From the NCBI RefSeq assembly GCF_049801095.1, contig NZ_JBNAGH010000009.1, forward strand, positions 31,777-95,776: 64,000 nucleotides of DNA, in the 5' to 3' direction. This document shows, in pieces, positions 1 to 9,121 of the stretch (positions within the stretch are counted from its first letter, which is position 1; each line of letters opens with the position of its first letter). The notes beneath the pieces were generated by a model. That model worked only from the letters and a program-made list of their open reading frames with translations. It was not told the origin of the DNA and ran no database searches. A program made the position numbers and the translations under genes. Origin of the DNA: Dinoroseobacter sp049801095. GTDB taxonomy: Bacteria; Pseudomonadota; Alphaproteobacteria; Rhodobacterales; Rhodobacteraceae.

Positions 1-2
1 GC

Positions 3-497
3 TGGTTTGATGCCACCCCATACCGGACCACGCCGCAGCCCCATCTCAAGGCGACGCTCTATCAGGGGGGGGTGCGCGAGCGGCTCTTTTTCGGGTCCGA
101 GCCTCGGCGAGCGCCGACCTTGAACAAAATCCCGCTGGTCAAATGGCATTGGCGCTGGGCCTATATGAACTCCACCCATTCCCTGTTGCCGCCCAGTCTG
201 AATGCGGTGTTCTCCACGCCTGAAAGCCCACGGCTCTCGGGCGCTTTGCTCCACACCAAGTTCCTGCCATCGGTCGTGGCCCGCTCTGCGGAAGAGAAAG
301 CGCGGCAGGAGCATTTCGGGGAGAGCGCCCTCTTTGACGCCTATTACGACGGGCTGATCGCGGATCCGGATCTCTGGTGCCCTGAGTCCTGCGCCTATGA
401 GGGTCCCGCGCAGCTCGAAGCGCTCGGCTTCATGTCCCGCAGCCCCGGTTGGGGCGATGCCCCGCCTCACATTGTGGCAAAGGCGAAGCCGCGTTAG
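3..497 (+). CDS. Glycosyltransferase, family 2-like (5' end outside window)
   Basis: The reading frame is open from base 3 with no start codon, so only the C-terminal part of about 164 residues is present. It aligns closely with the C-terminal part of the next gene: both share WFD near the start, the block LNKIPLVKW, and LLHTKFL followed by an EE..RQEH stretch. The two genes are therefore tandem paralogues. The family (family-2-like glycosyltransferases of surface polysaccharide loci) transfers a sugar from an activated donor in the cytoplasm. The catalytic N-terminal part is not visible here, so the function rests on the paralogue. Confidence 0.75.
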   Translation, partial: WFDATPYRTTPQPHLKATLYQGGVRERLFFGSEPRRAPTLNKIPLVKWHWRWAYMNSTHSLLPPSLNAVFSTPESPRLSGALLHTKFLPSVVARSAEEKARQEHFGESALFDAYYDGLIADPDLWCPESCAYEGPAQLEALGFMSRSPGWGDAPPHIVAKAKPR

Positions 498-582
498 GCT
501 TCGGGTAAGAACATTAACCATATATCTGAACCAACGCGCAGGGCGCTTGGCACCTGTCGGGCAAGGATAGGGGAGCAGGATC

Positions 583-1599
583 TTGAAGGTTCTTGAGCGC
601 TACAAGCTCAGGCTCAGGCGGAAACGCATGCTCTGGCGCGGATTTCGCCGCCGCCGGGAGCTGACGCCAGCCGAGAACCGGACGGATCGCATCGGCACCG
701 GCGACATTCTCGCTTTCACGACCCTGCGCAACGAGCGGGTTCGCCTGCCCTTCTTCCTCGACTACTACCGCAAGCAGGGCGTGTCCCATTTCCTGATGGT
801 GGATAACGGGTCCGAGGATGGGTCCGCGGCCTATCTGGCGGCGCAACCGGATGTCTCGCTCTGGACCACGCCGCACAGCTATCGACGGGCCCGGTTCGGG
901 GTCGACTGGCTGACCTGGTTGCAGATGAAATATGGCCACGGCCATTGGTGCCTGACCGTGGATGTGGACGAGTTCCTGATCTATCCCTTCTGCGAAACGC
1001 GCCCGCTCGGCGCGCTGACCGATTGGATGGATTCCTCTGGCCTGCGGGCCTTCCCAGCGATGCTTCTGGATCTCTATCCGAAGGGGACGCTCGACAGCGC
1101 GGTCTATGCGGAAGGGCAGAACCCGATGGAGCTGGCCTGCTGGTTTGACAGTGGCAATTACACCATCACCCGCAATCCCGAACTCGGGAACCTCTGGATC
1201 CAGGGGGGACCGCGGGCCCGGGCGTTTTTCGCTGACCGTCCCGCGGCAGCCCCGGCCCTGAACAAGATCCCGCTGGTCAAATGGGACCGCAAATACGCCT
1301 ATGTGGACAGCACCCATATGGTCCTGCCCCGGGGTCTGAACAATGTCTATGAGACAGGCGGGGGCGAGCGGATCTCGGGCTGCCTGTTGCACACGAAATT
1401 CCTCAACACCTTCATCGAGAAATCCGAGGAGGAGGTCGTCCGGCAGGAGCATTACGCCAAGGGGCGCGAATACAAGGCCTATGCCGAGAAGCTGGAGGCG
1501 GAGGGCGCGCCGTCGCTCTGGACCGAGATGTCCGAACGCTATGTGTCCTGGCGCCAGCTTGAGATCCTCGGCCTTTTGTCCAAGGGCAGCTGGGCATGA
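583..1599 (+). CDS. Glycosyltransferase, family 2-like
   Basis: 338 residues from a TTG start preceded by the purine-rich GGGAGCAGGA. The N-terminus carries a basic stretch, then a nucleotide-sugar fold with TLRNERVRLPFFLDYYR and MVDNGSEDGS, followed by LTVDVDEF, a DxD-type metal/donor site near residue 125. These are features of the family-2-like glycosyltransferases that take a glycosidic chain-building step. It is the tandem duplicate of the gene upstream and overlaps the next gene by ATGA, so it is very likely the middle member of one operon. Donor and acceptor sugars cannot be told from sequence. Confidence 0.8.
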   Translation: MKVLERYKLRLRRKRMLWRGFRRRRELTPAENRTDRIGTGDILAFTTLRNERVRLPFFLDYYRKQGVSHFLMVDNGSEDGSAAYLAAQPDVSLWTTPHSYRRARFGVDWLTWLQMKYGHGHWCLTVDVDEFLIYPFCETRPLGALTDWMDSSGLRAFPAMLLDLYPKGTLDSAVYAEGQNPMELACWFDSGNYTITRNPELGNLWIQGGPRARAFFADRPAAAPALNKIPLVKWDRKYAYVDSTHMVLPRGLNNVYETGGGERISGCLLHTKFLNTFIEKSEEEVVRQEHYAKGREYKAYAEKLEAEGAPSLWTEMSERYVSWRQLEILGLLSKGSWA

Positions 1600-3308
1600 G
1601 CGGCGCGTCGGTCTCCCTCGGCTTTGTCATGCTCGCCCATACGGAGCTCGGGCGCGTGGCGGAGCTGGCGCGCTATCTCGACGGGTTCGGCTGCCCCGTG
1701 GTGATCCATGTGGATCGCAAGACCGAGGCGCGGGCTTATGCCGGGCTCTGCGAAGCGCTCGTGGATTTGCCCCGCGTCCGGCTGATCCGGCAGCATGATT
1801 GTGGCTGGGGGCGCTGGTCCATGGTGCAGGCCACGGAGACCGCGGCCGAAACGCTGCTCGCGGCGGAGCCGGATGTCACCCATGTGGCCCTGATCAGCGG
1901 CGATTGCCTGCCTTTGCGCCCTCTGGATCGGTTGATTGATTTTCTCGCGGCCCAGCCAGAGACGGATTACATCGAATCCGTCACCGTCTCGGATGTGCCC
2001 TGGACCATCGGGGGCTTGCAGAAAGAGCGCTTTACACTGCGCTTCCCCTTCTCCTGGCGCAGCCAACGCAAGCTCTTTGACCGCTATGTGGAGCTGCAGC
2101 GGAAGCTGGGCGTCAGACGCCGCATCCCCGATGGGATCGAGCCGCATCTCGGCTCCCAATGGTGGTGCCTGACCCGGCGCAGCCTCGAGGCGATCCTGCA
2201 CGATCCGCGCCGGACTGAGTTCGCACGTTATTTCAAACGGGTCTGGATCCCGGACGAATCCTACTTCCAAACCCTGATCCGCCGCGTCTCTCCGCATATC
2301 GAGAGCCGGTCACTGATGCTGTCGAAATTCGACACCCAGGGGAAACCCTTCCTCTTCTATGACGATCATCTGGAACTGGTGGGCCAATCCGACTGTTTCC
2401 TGCTGCGCAAGGTCTGGCCGCGGGCGGACCGACTCTATGCGCAGCTGCTCGATCCCGAGCAGGGCGCGCCGGAACGGGGGCCGAGCAATCCGCACCGGAT
2501 CGAACAGGTGTTTGACGAAGCGATGGAGCGCAACCGCGAAGGCCGCGCGGGTCTCTTCATGCAGAGCCGCTTTCCCAGCGACACCTGGCAGGCGGGCAAG
2601 ACCGCCGCGCCCTATTTCGTCTTTCAAGGGTACAATGAGGTCATCGCCGGGTTCGCTCCCTGGCTGTCGCAGCGCACGGGCGCGCGGGTCCATGGCCATC
2701 TCTTTGACTGGCGCGAAATCCGCTATGCCGAGGGGGCGCCCTGTTTCAATGGCGGGCTGTCGGACAGTGTGTCCTTACGCGACTACAATCCGCAGAGCTT
2801 TCTGACGAACCTGATCTGGAACAGCCGGGGGGAGCGCCAGTGTTTTCAGATCGCGCCCTATGACCGGCAGGATCTGAACGAATACATGATGTGGGATCCC
2901 AACGCTCATATTTCGGTGGTGACAGGCTCCTGGGCGCTCAAGCTCTTTCGCGATGATCTGCCTTTTGAGCAAGCGCGGCGCGAGGCGGCCTGGATGCAGA
3001 AGGTGGAGGATCATTTCCTCGGGCAGCTTCGCAACAAGAGCCTGCCGGCCAATGTCCGGGTGACATCCCTGGCGGAGTTTGTCGCCGACCCCATGGCGCA
3101 ATTGCAGGATGTGCTCGATCTGATGACCCCGTTCACCCGGCGGCGTCTGGTCCATGCGCCAGAGCTGGTGGATCTGACAGGGTTTGGCGCGTTCTTGCAG
3201 GCGCTCAAGAATGCCGGGATGAAACCCTATCTGACTGGGGATTTCCCGCTGGATACCAGCGATCTGACGGCGCCGGCGGCCCCTGCGCGGCCCTATCTCG
3301 TGACCTGA
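1596..3308 (+). CDS. Branch-type glycosyltransferase with long C-terminal domain
   Basis: 570 residues. Residues 1-275 resemble the Branch family (core-2 / beta-1,6-N-acetylglucosaminyltransferase, GT14): VMLAHTEL at the start, VIHVDRK, LISGDCLPLRP, GSQWWCLTRR and a W.PDESYFQT stretch near residue 215. Residues 290-570 form a second domain seen mainly in Rhodobacteraceae (I believe the DUF5928 family) that has sulfotransferase-like features such as a late acidic/helical core. The start overlaps the stop of the upstream gene (ATGA), and only 4 bases separate it from the sulfotransferase gene downstream. Role inferred: adds a sugar branch to a surface glycan that the next enzyme may sulfate. 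Confidence 0.78.
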   Translation: MSGASVSLGFVMLAHTELGRVAELARYLDGFGCPVVIHVDRKTEARAYAGLCEALVDLPRVRLIRQHDCGWGRWSMVQATETAAETLLAAEPDVTHVALISGDCLPLRPLDRLIDFLAAQPETDYIESVTVSDVPWTIGGLQKERFTLRFPFSWRSQRKLFDRYVELQRKLGVRRRIPDGIEPHLGSQWWCLTRRSLEAILHDPRRTEFARYFKRVWIPDESYFQTLIRRVSPHIESRSLMLSKFDTQGKPFLFYDDHLELVGQSDCFLLRKVWPRADRLYAQLLDPEQGAPERGPSNPHRIEQVFDEAMERNREGRAGLFMQSRFPSDTWQAGKTAAPYFVFQGYNEVIAGFAPWLSQRTGARVHGHLFDWREIRYAEGAPCFNGGLSDSVSLRDYNPQSFLTNLIWNSRGERQCFQIAPYDRQDLNEYMMWDPNAHISVVTGSWALKLFRDDLPFEQARREAAWMQKVEDHFLGQLRNKSLPANVRVTSLAEFVADPMAQLQDVLDLMTPFTRRRLVHAPELVDLTGFGAFLQALKNAGMKPYLTGDFPLDTSDLTAPAAPARPYLVT

Positions 3309-3312
3309 TCCG

Positions 3313-4752
3313 ATGACATCGCGTTTCGACTACTTCGTGATCTTTGCGGGCATGCGCACCGGTTCCAACTATCTGGAAAGGAACCTGAACGCCGCCCCGG
3401 ACATCCGCTGCTTCGGGGAGCTCTTCAATCCCTATTTCATCGCCCATGAGGGCCAGGAAGACTATCTCGGCCTGTCCCTCGCCGATCGGGAGGCGGACCC
3501 GAACGCCCTCGTGACCCGCGTGAGGGAGGAGGCGACGGGCCTCGCGGGGTTCCGTCTCTTTCACGACCATGATCCGCGCATGCGCGCCCAGGCCCTCGCC
3601 GATCCGCGCGCGGGCAAGATCGTGCTGACCCGCAATCCGCTCGAGAGCTTTGTGTCCTACCAGCGGGCGTTGGCCTCGAACCAATGGGTGCTGACCGACG
3701 CCAAGGGCCAGATCGCGACCGAAGCGGTGGAGTTCGATGGCGAGGCCTTTGCCGACTTTCTGCGCCCCCATGAGGACTTTCTGGCCGATATTCGTCAGGG
3801 GCTCGCGCGGGCGGGTCAGACCGCGTTGACCCTGCGCTACGAGGATCTGCAGGATCTCGATGTGATCAACGGAGTCCTGGCCTATCTCGGCTCGCGGCAT
3901 GTCTTGCCCCGGCTGGAACGGAGCCTGAAGCGCCAGAACCCGGAGCCTCTGGAAACCAAGGTCACCGATATGGCGGCCTTGCGGGACTCCGTGGCAGCCC
4001 TGGATCCTTTCGGTATCGACCATGCGTCGCCGCAGCCCGTGGATCGCGGCCCGGCGGTGCGCAGCTATGTGGCCTGCCCGCAAACGGGGCTGCTCTATCT
4101 GCCCATGCAAGGTCCGCAGCCCGACCCGGTGCTCGACTGGATGGCCGCGCTGGAAGGGTGCGCGCCCGAGGATCTGATCACGGGCATGCGCCAGAAGGAT
4201 CTGCGGGACTGGCGGGAGGCGCATCCCAACAGTCGCACCTTCACCCTGTTGCGGCATCCCCTGGCGCGCGCGCATACGGCCTTTGCCACGCGGATCCTGC
4301 CCAGCGATCTGCAGTCTTTTGCGGATCTGCGCCACGGACTGATCGCCGCCTATAATGTTCCCCTGCCGCAGCACTACCCGGCCACGGATGTGTCCCCGCA
4401 GGAGCTGCAAAAAGCGTTTCGGCGGTTTCTGAAATTCCTCAAACCGAATCTCGCAGCGCAAACCAGTTTGCGCATCGATGCCTCCTGGGTGGCGCAGACG
4501 ACCGTCCTTCAAGGGATGGCGCAGGTGGCCCTGCCGGACCGGATCCTGCGCGATGGGCCGGATCTTGCGGCGGATCTGCAGGCGCTCGCGGCAGAGGTCG
4601 GGCGCCCGGCGCCGGATCTGGTGCCGCGCTTTGATCATGCTGATCTCGACGCGATCTATGCGCCTGACATGGAAAAGCTCGCGCGCATGGCCTATGCGCG
4701 CGATTTCACGACGTTCGGGTTTCGGGCATATCGCGGGGCAGGCGCGGCCTAG
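3313..4752 (+). CDS. Sulfotransferase (NodH/Stf0-like), double-length
   Basis: 479 residues. The N-terminus has the PAPS 5'-phosphosulfate loop (FAGMRTGSNYLERNL) and, near residue 105, a 3'-phosphate motif (LTRNPLESFVSY), so residues 1-220 look like a complete cytoplasmic sulfotransferase that moves sulfate from PAPS to a carbohydrate. Residues 235-479 form a second half with only a 3'-phosphate-like segment (LLRHPLARAHTAF) and no recognisable 5' loop, which may be a degenerate second sulfotransferase fold or an acceptor-binding domain. It ends the + strand operon and converges on ptsN: the two genes share the CTAG at 4749-4752 as overlapping stop codons. Confidence 0.8.
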   Translation: MTSRFDYFVIFAGMRTGSNYLERNLNAAPDIRCFGELFNPYFIAHEGQEDYLGLSLADREADPNALVTRVREEATGLAGFRLFHDHDPRMRAQALADPRAGKIVLTRNPLESFVSYQRALASNQWVLTDAKGQIATEAVEFDGEAFADFLRPHEDFLADIRQGLARAGQTALTLRYEDLQDLDVINGVLAYLGSRHVLPRLERSLKRQNPEPLETKVTDMAALRDSVAALDPFGIDHASPQPVDRGPAVRSYVACPQTGLLYLPMQGPQPDPVLDWMAALEGCAPEDLITGMRQKDLRDWREAHPNSRTFTLLRHPLARAHTAFATRILPSDLQSFADLRHGLIAAYNVPLPQHYPATDVSPQELQKAFRRFLKFLKPNLAAQTSLRIDASWVAQTTVLQGMAQVALPDRILRDGPDLAADLQALAAEVGRPAPDLVPRFDHADLDAIYAPDMEKLARMAYARDFTTFGFRAYRGAGAA

Positions 4753-5213
4753 GCGGCGCGGGTGCTCTCGCTCTCGGTGAGAACCGTGTAGAGCGTCGCG
4801 CTGTCGCTATTGGCGCGCAGCTTGGCGCAGACGCCGGGGTCCCGCAGGGTGCGGGAGACCAGAGCCAGCGCCTTGAGATGGGCGACGCCGCTATCCTCGG
4901 GCGCAAATAGACCGAAGACCAGGTCGACCGGCTGGCGGTCCACGGAATCAAACGCCATGGGCTTTTCGAGGCGCACGAAGACGCCCACCACCCGGTCGAT
5001 ATCCTTGAGCCGCGCATGGGGCAGGGCAACACCATGCCCCACACCCGTTGGCCCCAGAGCCTCGCGTTCCTGAAGCGCGTCGACAGCATTGACCGGGCAC
5101 ACGCCATAGGCCGAGCAGACGATGTCGCTCAGGTCCTGCATCAGGCGCTTTTTGCTGCTCATATTCCCGAATACCTTCACGGCATCGGGGACCAGCAAGT
5201 CTGACAGATCCAT
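4749..5213 (-). CDS. ptsN: PTS IIA-like nitrogen regulatory protein PtsN
   Basis: 154 residues, the usual size for EIIA-Ntr. The phosphorylatable histidine lies in GVGHGVALPHARL. In the family it receives phosphate from NPr and adjusts potassium, nitrogen and envelope processes by protein contacts rather than by sugar uptake. I chose the ATG at 5213 because MDLSDLL matches the family N-terminus and a GGAAG lies upstream; an in-frame ATG five codons earlier (5228) is possible. It is the last gene of the rpoN-hpf-ptsN block, the classic arrangement for this protein. Confidence 0.95.
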   Translation of the reverse strand: MDLSDLLVPDAVKVFGNMSSKKRLMQDLSDIVCSAYGVCPVNAVDALQEREALGPTGVGHGVALPHARLKDIDRVVGVFVRLEKPMAFDSVDRQPVDLVFGLFAPEDSGVAHLKALALVSRTLRDPGVCAKLRANSDSATLYTVLTESESTRAA

Positions 5214-5252
5214 ATCAAACGCTTCCATTCCCGCCAGGCGACCTGGTCGGCT

Positions 5253-5828
5253 TTAACTATCCAACTTGGTATCAATCCAGCCGATATTGCCGTCCTCGCG
5301 GCGATACACGACGTTGATCCCTCCGTGTCCCTCGTTGCGAAACACCAGGACAGGCGCCTCAGCAAGCTCCATCTGCATCACCGCCTCCCCGACGGAGACA
5401 GATGGGATCGTCGTTTCCATCTCGGCAACGATGATCGGCTGCAGCGTCTCGGGTTCGTGTTCCTCGGCCACTTCAGCTCCGTCGAGGATATAGGAAGAGG
5501 CGCCGGAAAGTGCAACGGGTTCCGTCCGCTCGCGGTGATGGTTCTTCAACCGGCGCTTGTAGCGGCGCAGTTGCTTCTCCATCTTCTCGCTGCACTTGTC
5601 GAAGGCTGCATAAATATCGCCGGCAGAGGCTTTGGCTTGCGCTGTCAGCCCCGTGGACAGATGGACGGTCGCCTCGCAGACGTGATTATAGGCGTCCTTG
5701 GAAAACACCACATTCGCGTCTGTGGGGCGCTCAGCGTATTTGCTGACAGCCTCGGAAAGCTCCGCTTTCACATGACTCTGCAAGGCTTCGCCGATGTCGA
5801 TCTGTTTGCCGGTGATTTGGTAGCGCAT
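5253..5828 (-). CDS. hpf: Ribosome hibernation promoting factor, long form
   Basis: 191 residues, the length of long HPF. The N-terminal domain (RYQITGKQIDIGEALQSHV, about residues 1-100) is the S30AE fold that binds the 30S decoding centre, and the C-terminal part (about 130-191, with MQMELAEAPVLVFRNEGHG) is the dimerisation domain that pairs 70S particles into 100S. The start at 5828 has a strong GGAGGT Shine-Dalgarno; upstream in-frame codons lack one. It sits between rpoN and ptsN, as usual in Proteobacteria. Confidence 0.95.
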   Translation of the reverse strand: MRYQITGKQIDIGEALQSHVKAELSEAVSKYAERPTDANVVFSKDAYNHVCEATVHLSTGLTAQAKASAGDIYAAFDKCSEKMEKQLRRYKRRLKNHHRERTEPVALSGASSYILDGAEVAEEHEPETLQPIIVAEMETTIPSVSVGEAVMQMELAEAPVLVFRNEGHGGINVVYRREDGNIGWIDTKLDS

Positions 5829-5902
5829 AGTACCTCCCTGAATGCGCAAGCCGAGGGGCACCTGTATTCAGGTGTGAAACCATAGGCTTACATGAAGTGG
5901 GA

Positions 5903-7231
5903 TCATCCGGGCGGTGTCGCCCGGCCGCGCATCCGTGCCGCTGCCCTGAGGCGCTTGCGATCGTAGGATGACGGGATGTTCAAGCATCCCCTGTATTTGG
6001 CGACAGTTCGACGTGCGATGTCAACGCCTTCGTTTTTCAACTTATGGGCAATTTCCGTGTCCGTCAGGATCGCGTCCTCGGTTTCCTCGGCCACCAGCGC
6101 CGCGATCCGGGCCTGGGCGCCATAGGCGCTCACTGCATCTTGTGAGTCGGCACCCAATGTCGCCGAAAAGAAGGCCGAGAGCGGCACAACCCCGCCGGGA
6201 TGTGCCAGGGTCTTGTCTGCGACAGCACGCCCCACCGTTGTAGGGTGCAGCTTGAGTTCCTGCGCCAATTGGGTGCGAGTCAGCGGTTTCATCGCGGCAC
6301 CGCCCTCGCGAAAGAATCCGATCTGGTAATCGCCGAGAAAGGCGACAATCCGGGTCAGGGTCGTGGTGCGGTAGCCCAAGGCCCGGCGCAGGGCCTCGGC
6401 CTCGGCCCCATAGCGCGCCAGAGCGGTTTCCGATTCGAGCCGCGCCGCCCGCAGCAGGTCTTCGTCGAGGCTGAGGGTCCGGGCGTTGCCGCGCAGAACC
6501 GTGATCTCCGGCGGCGCACCTTCGGGAAAGCGCAGCTCGATATCCGGCAGGCTCACGCGCGGGGCGGGCAGGGCGGCCTGACCGGGATAGGGCGTGAGCT
6601 TGGGCAGAGCCTCGGCGACCTTCGCCAGCGCGGCTTCCTCCAGACCGGTGGCCCGGGCGGCCTTCGCGATCTCGCCGGCGGCGAGCCGGTCGAGCACCCG
6701 GGTCGCGCCCTCTGCCAGTACGGCATCAAAGCCCAGTTCGATCAGTTGCAGGGACAGGCACTCCGCGAGGGAGCGCGCGCCCACCCCTGCCGGTTCGCAG
6801 GACTGCACCGCCGAGAGCGCCGTGTCGATCCGGTCCGGGGGCAGGTCCAGTTCCTGCGCGAGATCGGCCAGATCGATATCGAGATAGCCCGTATCGCTCA
6901 GTGACCAAGTCAGCACGAAGGCGATCTCCTGGATCTGCGGATCAAGCGCCATCAGTCCAAGTTGTTCGCGCAACCGATCGCCAAGCGAGCGTTCCGCGCT
7001 CGTCGTGTCCAGCGCCAGATCATAGGCCGAGGGTCCTTGCGATGCAGCAGCTCCGGGCTCGGCACTTGGACGTTGCAGGGTCAGGATCGGGTTCTCGGCG
7101 GCCTGCGCCTCCAGATGGTCCTGCAAGGCGGTGCCGGACATGCGCAGCACCGACAGGGTCGTACGCATTTCCGGGGTGAGGGTGAGCCGCTGCTGCTGGC
7201 GGAGGGTGAGACCGTCGCGCTGGGCAGACAT
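5903..7231 (-). CDS. rpoN: RNA polymerase sigma-54 factor
   Basis: 442 residues. Region I begins QQQRLTLTPEMR and continues with LSVLRMSGTALQDHL (interaction with bacterial enhancer-binding proteins). A core-binding domain follows, and the C-terminus holds the RpoN box as ARRTVAKYRGCLNIPSS, which reads the -24 element. Sigma-54 directs transcription of nitrogen, flagellar and other genes only with an activator ATPase. Six bases separate it from lptB upstream. The box has a Gly-Cys in place of the more usual Glu-Met/Leu after KYR, a minor change. Confidence 0.97.
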   Translation of the reverse strand: MSAQRDGLTLRQQQRLTLTPEMRTTLSVLRMSGTALQDHLEAQAAENPILTLQRPSAEPGAAASQGPSAYDLALDTTSAERSLGDRLREQLGLMALDPQIQEIAFVLTWSLSDTGYLDIDLADLAQELDLPPDRIDTALSAVQSCEPAGVGARSLAECLSLQLIELGFDAVLAEGATRVLDRLAAGEIAKAARATGLEEAALAKVAEALPKLTPYPGQAALPAPRVSLPDIELRFPEGAPPEITVLRGNARTLSLDEDLLRAARLESETALARYGAEAEALRRALGYRTTTLTRIVAFLGDYQIGFFREGGAAMKPLTRTQLAQELKLHPTTVGRAVADKTLAHPGGVVPLSAFFSATLGADSQDAVSAYGAQARIAALVAEETEDAILTDTEIAHKLKNEGVDIARRTVAKYRGCLNIPSSYDRKRLRAAARMRGRATPPG

Positions 7232-7237
7232 GGCGGA

Positions 7238-7996
7238 TCAGGTGACCGAGAAGGTGTTGCCGAGATAGACGCGCCGCACGTTTTCGTCGCGGATGACCTC
7301 GTCGCGGGTCCCGCTCATCAGGACGACGCCGTCATGGAGGATATAGGCCCGGTCCACGATCTCCAACGTCTCGCGCACATTGTGGTCGGTGATCAGCACG
7401 CCGATGCCACGGGTCTTGAGCTGGGCCACCAGCGCGCGGATATCCCCCACGGCGATCGGGTCGACCCCGGCGAAAGGCTCATCGAGCAGCAGGTATTTCG
7501 GATCCGCCGCGAGGCAGCGCGCAATCTCGACCCGGCGCCGCTCGCCGCCCGAAAGGGCCAGGGCCGAAGTGCGGCGCAGATGTTCGATATTGAACTCGGC
7601 CAGCAGCTCTTCGAGGCGCTCCATCCGCTTGGTCCGGTCGCGGGTATTCACCTCGAGGATCGCGCGGATATTGTCTTCGACACTCATGCCGCGGAAAATC
7701 GACATTTCCTGGGGCAGGTAACCGATCCCGAGCTTGGCGCGGCGATACATGGGCAGCATGGTCGCGTCCCGCCCGTCGATCGAGACGATCCCGGCCTCGG
7801 GGGTGAGCAGCCCGGCAATGGCATAAAAACAGGTGGTTTTGCCGGACCCGTTCGGGCCGAGCAGGGCGACCGCCTCGCCGCGCGTGACCTCAAGGCTCAC
7901 ATCGCGGATCACCGGACGGCGCTTGTAGCTCTTGCGCAGGTTGCGGATGTTCAACCCGACCGAGCCCTCGGTCACCTCGAAGGCAGCAGGGCTCAT
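7238..7996 (-). CDS. lptB: LPS export ABC transporter ATPase LptB
   Basis: 252 residues with all ABC motifs: Walker A LLGPNGSGKTT, signature LSGGERRR, Walker B YLLLDEPFAGVD and the H-loop ITDHNVRETL. The family hydrolyses ATP at the inner membrane, with LptFG, to pull lipopolysaccharide out and push it along the LptC-LptA bridge. It overlaps the end of lptA by 4 bases, so the two are translationally coupled, and it is followed by rpoN as in many Gram-negative bacteria. Confidence 0.97.
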   Translation of the reverse strand: MSPAAFEVTEGSVGLNIRNLRKSYKRRPVIRDVSLEVTRGEAVALLGPNGSGKTTCFYAIAGLLTPEAGIVSIDGRDATMLPMYRRAKLGIGYLPQEMSIFRGMSVEDNIRAILEVNTRDRTKRMERLEELLAEFNIEHLRRTSALALSGGERRRVEIARCLAADPKYLLLDEPFAGVDPIAVGDIRALVAQLKTRGIGVLITDHNVRETLEIVDRAYILHDGVVLMSGTRDEVIRDENVRRVYLGNTFSVT

Positions 7997-8502
7997 TGGG
8001 GCTGCAGAACGGTGCGGACCCGCCCCTCCATCTGGCCGATGCCCGTGGTCAGATCGACCACCAGATCATCGCCTGCGATCACGATTTGGCCCTGGCTCAG
8101 CAGGACATCGCCGCTCAGTCGGATCTCATTGGTTCCGGGGCTGTAGACCGCGCGCTGGCTTTCGGCGGCATCCGGGCCGCTCACCATCAGGACATTGCCC
8201 TCGGCGCGGACCTCGCGAATGGCGCCCTGACCGTCGGCTGCGGTCTGGTCGTAACTCACCTGAACCTCATCGGCCTCGAGCTTCAGCGGGCCTTGGGCGA
8301 CACGCACATTGCCGGAAAAGATCGCGCTGCCATCCTGTCGGTTCACCGCCAGCGCATCCGCGTCGATCTCGACCGGGGCGCTGCGATCCACCCGCGCGGC
8401 CCCCAGCGAAATCTCCGTGCCCTGGGCGGCGGCCATGTTCCACAGCGCTGTCGCGGCGATCAACGCCCCTGCCAGACCATTTCGTACCAAGACCGAACCC
8501 AT
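7993..8502 (-). CDS. lptA: LPS transport periplasmic protein LptA
   Basis: 169 residues with a signal peptide (hydrophobic GLAGALIAATALWNMAAAQ). The rest is the beta-jellyroll OstA/LptA repeat (PVEIDADALAVNRQDGSAIF, FSGNVRVAQGPLKLEADEV) that forms the periplasmic bridge for LPS between the inner-membrane LptBFGC complex and LptD. It overlaps lptB by 4 bases and lies 13 bases after lptC, which fixes the identification. Confidence 0.93.
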   Translation of the reverse strand: MGSVLVRNGLAGALIAATALWNMAAAQGTEISLGAARVDRSAPVEIDADALAVNRQDGSAIFSGNVRVAQGPLKLEADEVQVSYDQTAADGQGAIREVRAEGNVLMVSGPDAAESQRAVYSPGTNEIRLSGDVLLSQGQIVIAGDDLVVDLTTGIGQMEGRVRTVLQPQ

Positions 8503-8515
8503 GGAACCTCCAAAC

Positions 8516-9118
8516 TCACTGCGGTGTGTATACCAGTTTCACACCTTGTGTGAACAGCACCTGCGACGCACCGCTTGCGGGGTCGCGGCGAAACTCTGCC
8601 GCGCCGGCGCTGAGCGTGACCCCAGGCCCGAGCACGATGACATCGCCACTGCTCTGGGCGCGGAGCCCGTCAAGCTGTGCCTCGGCCCCTTCGGAGCTCA
8701 GGACAAAGCCATCTGTCCGTGACAGGCGCAGCCCGCCTTCGATGCGGACGGTTTCGGCTGCGTTGTCCACCACACCCCGGGCGGCCCGGATATCCACCTG
8801 CAGCCCGTCGGGGGTGAAGACCTTGCCCGAGATCTCGCTGGCCATGAACTTGTTCGGGCTGGTCAGGAGCGGCCGCGCGCTCTCGGCCAGAAGCTCCACC
8901 TCCGAGCCATCGTCGAGCACGGTCTGATAGCGCGGCTGGAAGATCCGCTGCCCCTCGACGATCTCTTCGAGTTCCACATCGGAATAGGGGATCTCCTGCT
9001 GCGTGTCGCCCGCGCCCGAAATCAGGAACAGGCTCGATAACAGGCCCAGCCCGGCCAGGGGCAGGATGATCTTGGCCGCGGTGACGAACTGCGAATAGCG
9101 GTTGTCGGCGCGGGGCAT
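8516..9118 (-). CDS. lptC: LPS export system protein LptC
   Basis: 200 residues with one N-terminal membrane segment (IILPLAGLGLLSSLFLISG, about residues 14-32) and a periplasmic beta-rich domain. LptC passes LPS from LptBFG to LptA. Sequence conservation in the family is weak, so the assignment leans on topology, length and position between kdsD and lptA; only 3 bases separate it from the end of kdsD. Confidence 0.9.
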   Translation of the reverse strand: MPRADNRYSQFVTAAKIILPLAGLGLLSSLFLISGAGDTQQEIPYSDVELEEIVEGQRIFQPRYQTVLDDGSEVELLAESARPLLTSPNKFMASEISGKVFTPDGLQVDIRAARGVVDNAAETVRIEGGLRLSRTDGFVLSSEGAEAQLDGLRAQSSGDVIVLGPGVTLSAGAAEFRRDPASGASQVLFTQGVKLVYTPQ

Positions 9119-9121
9119 GGC

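Noticed and set aside
4749..4752. The shared CTAG of the sulfotransferase and ptsN stops as a special site
   Set aside because: Convergent genes that share CTAG as stops are a simple consequence of TAG being in a palindrome.
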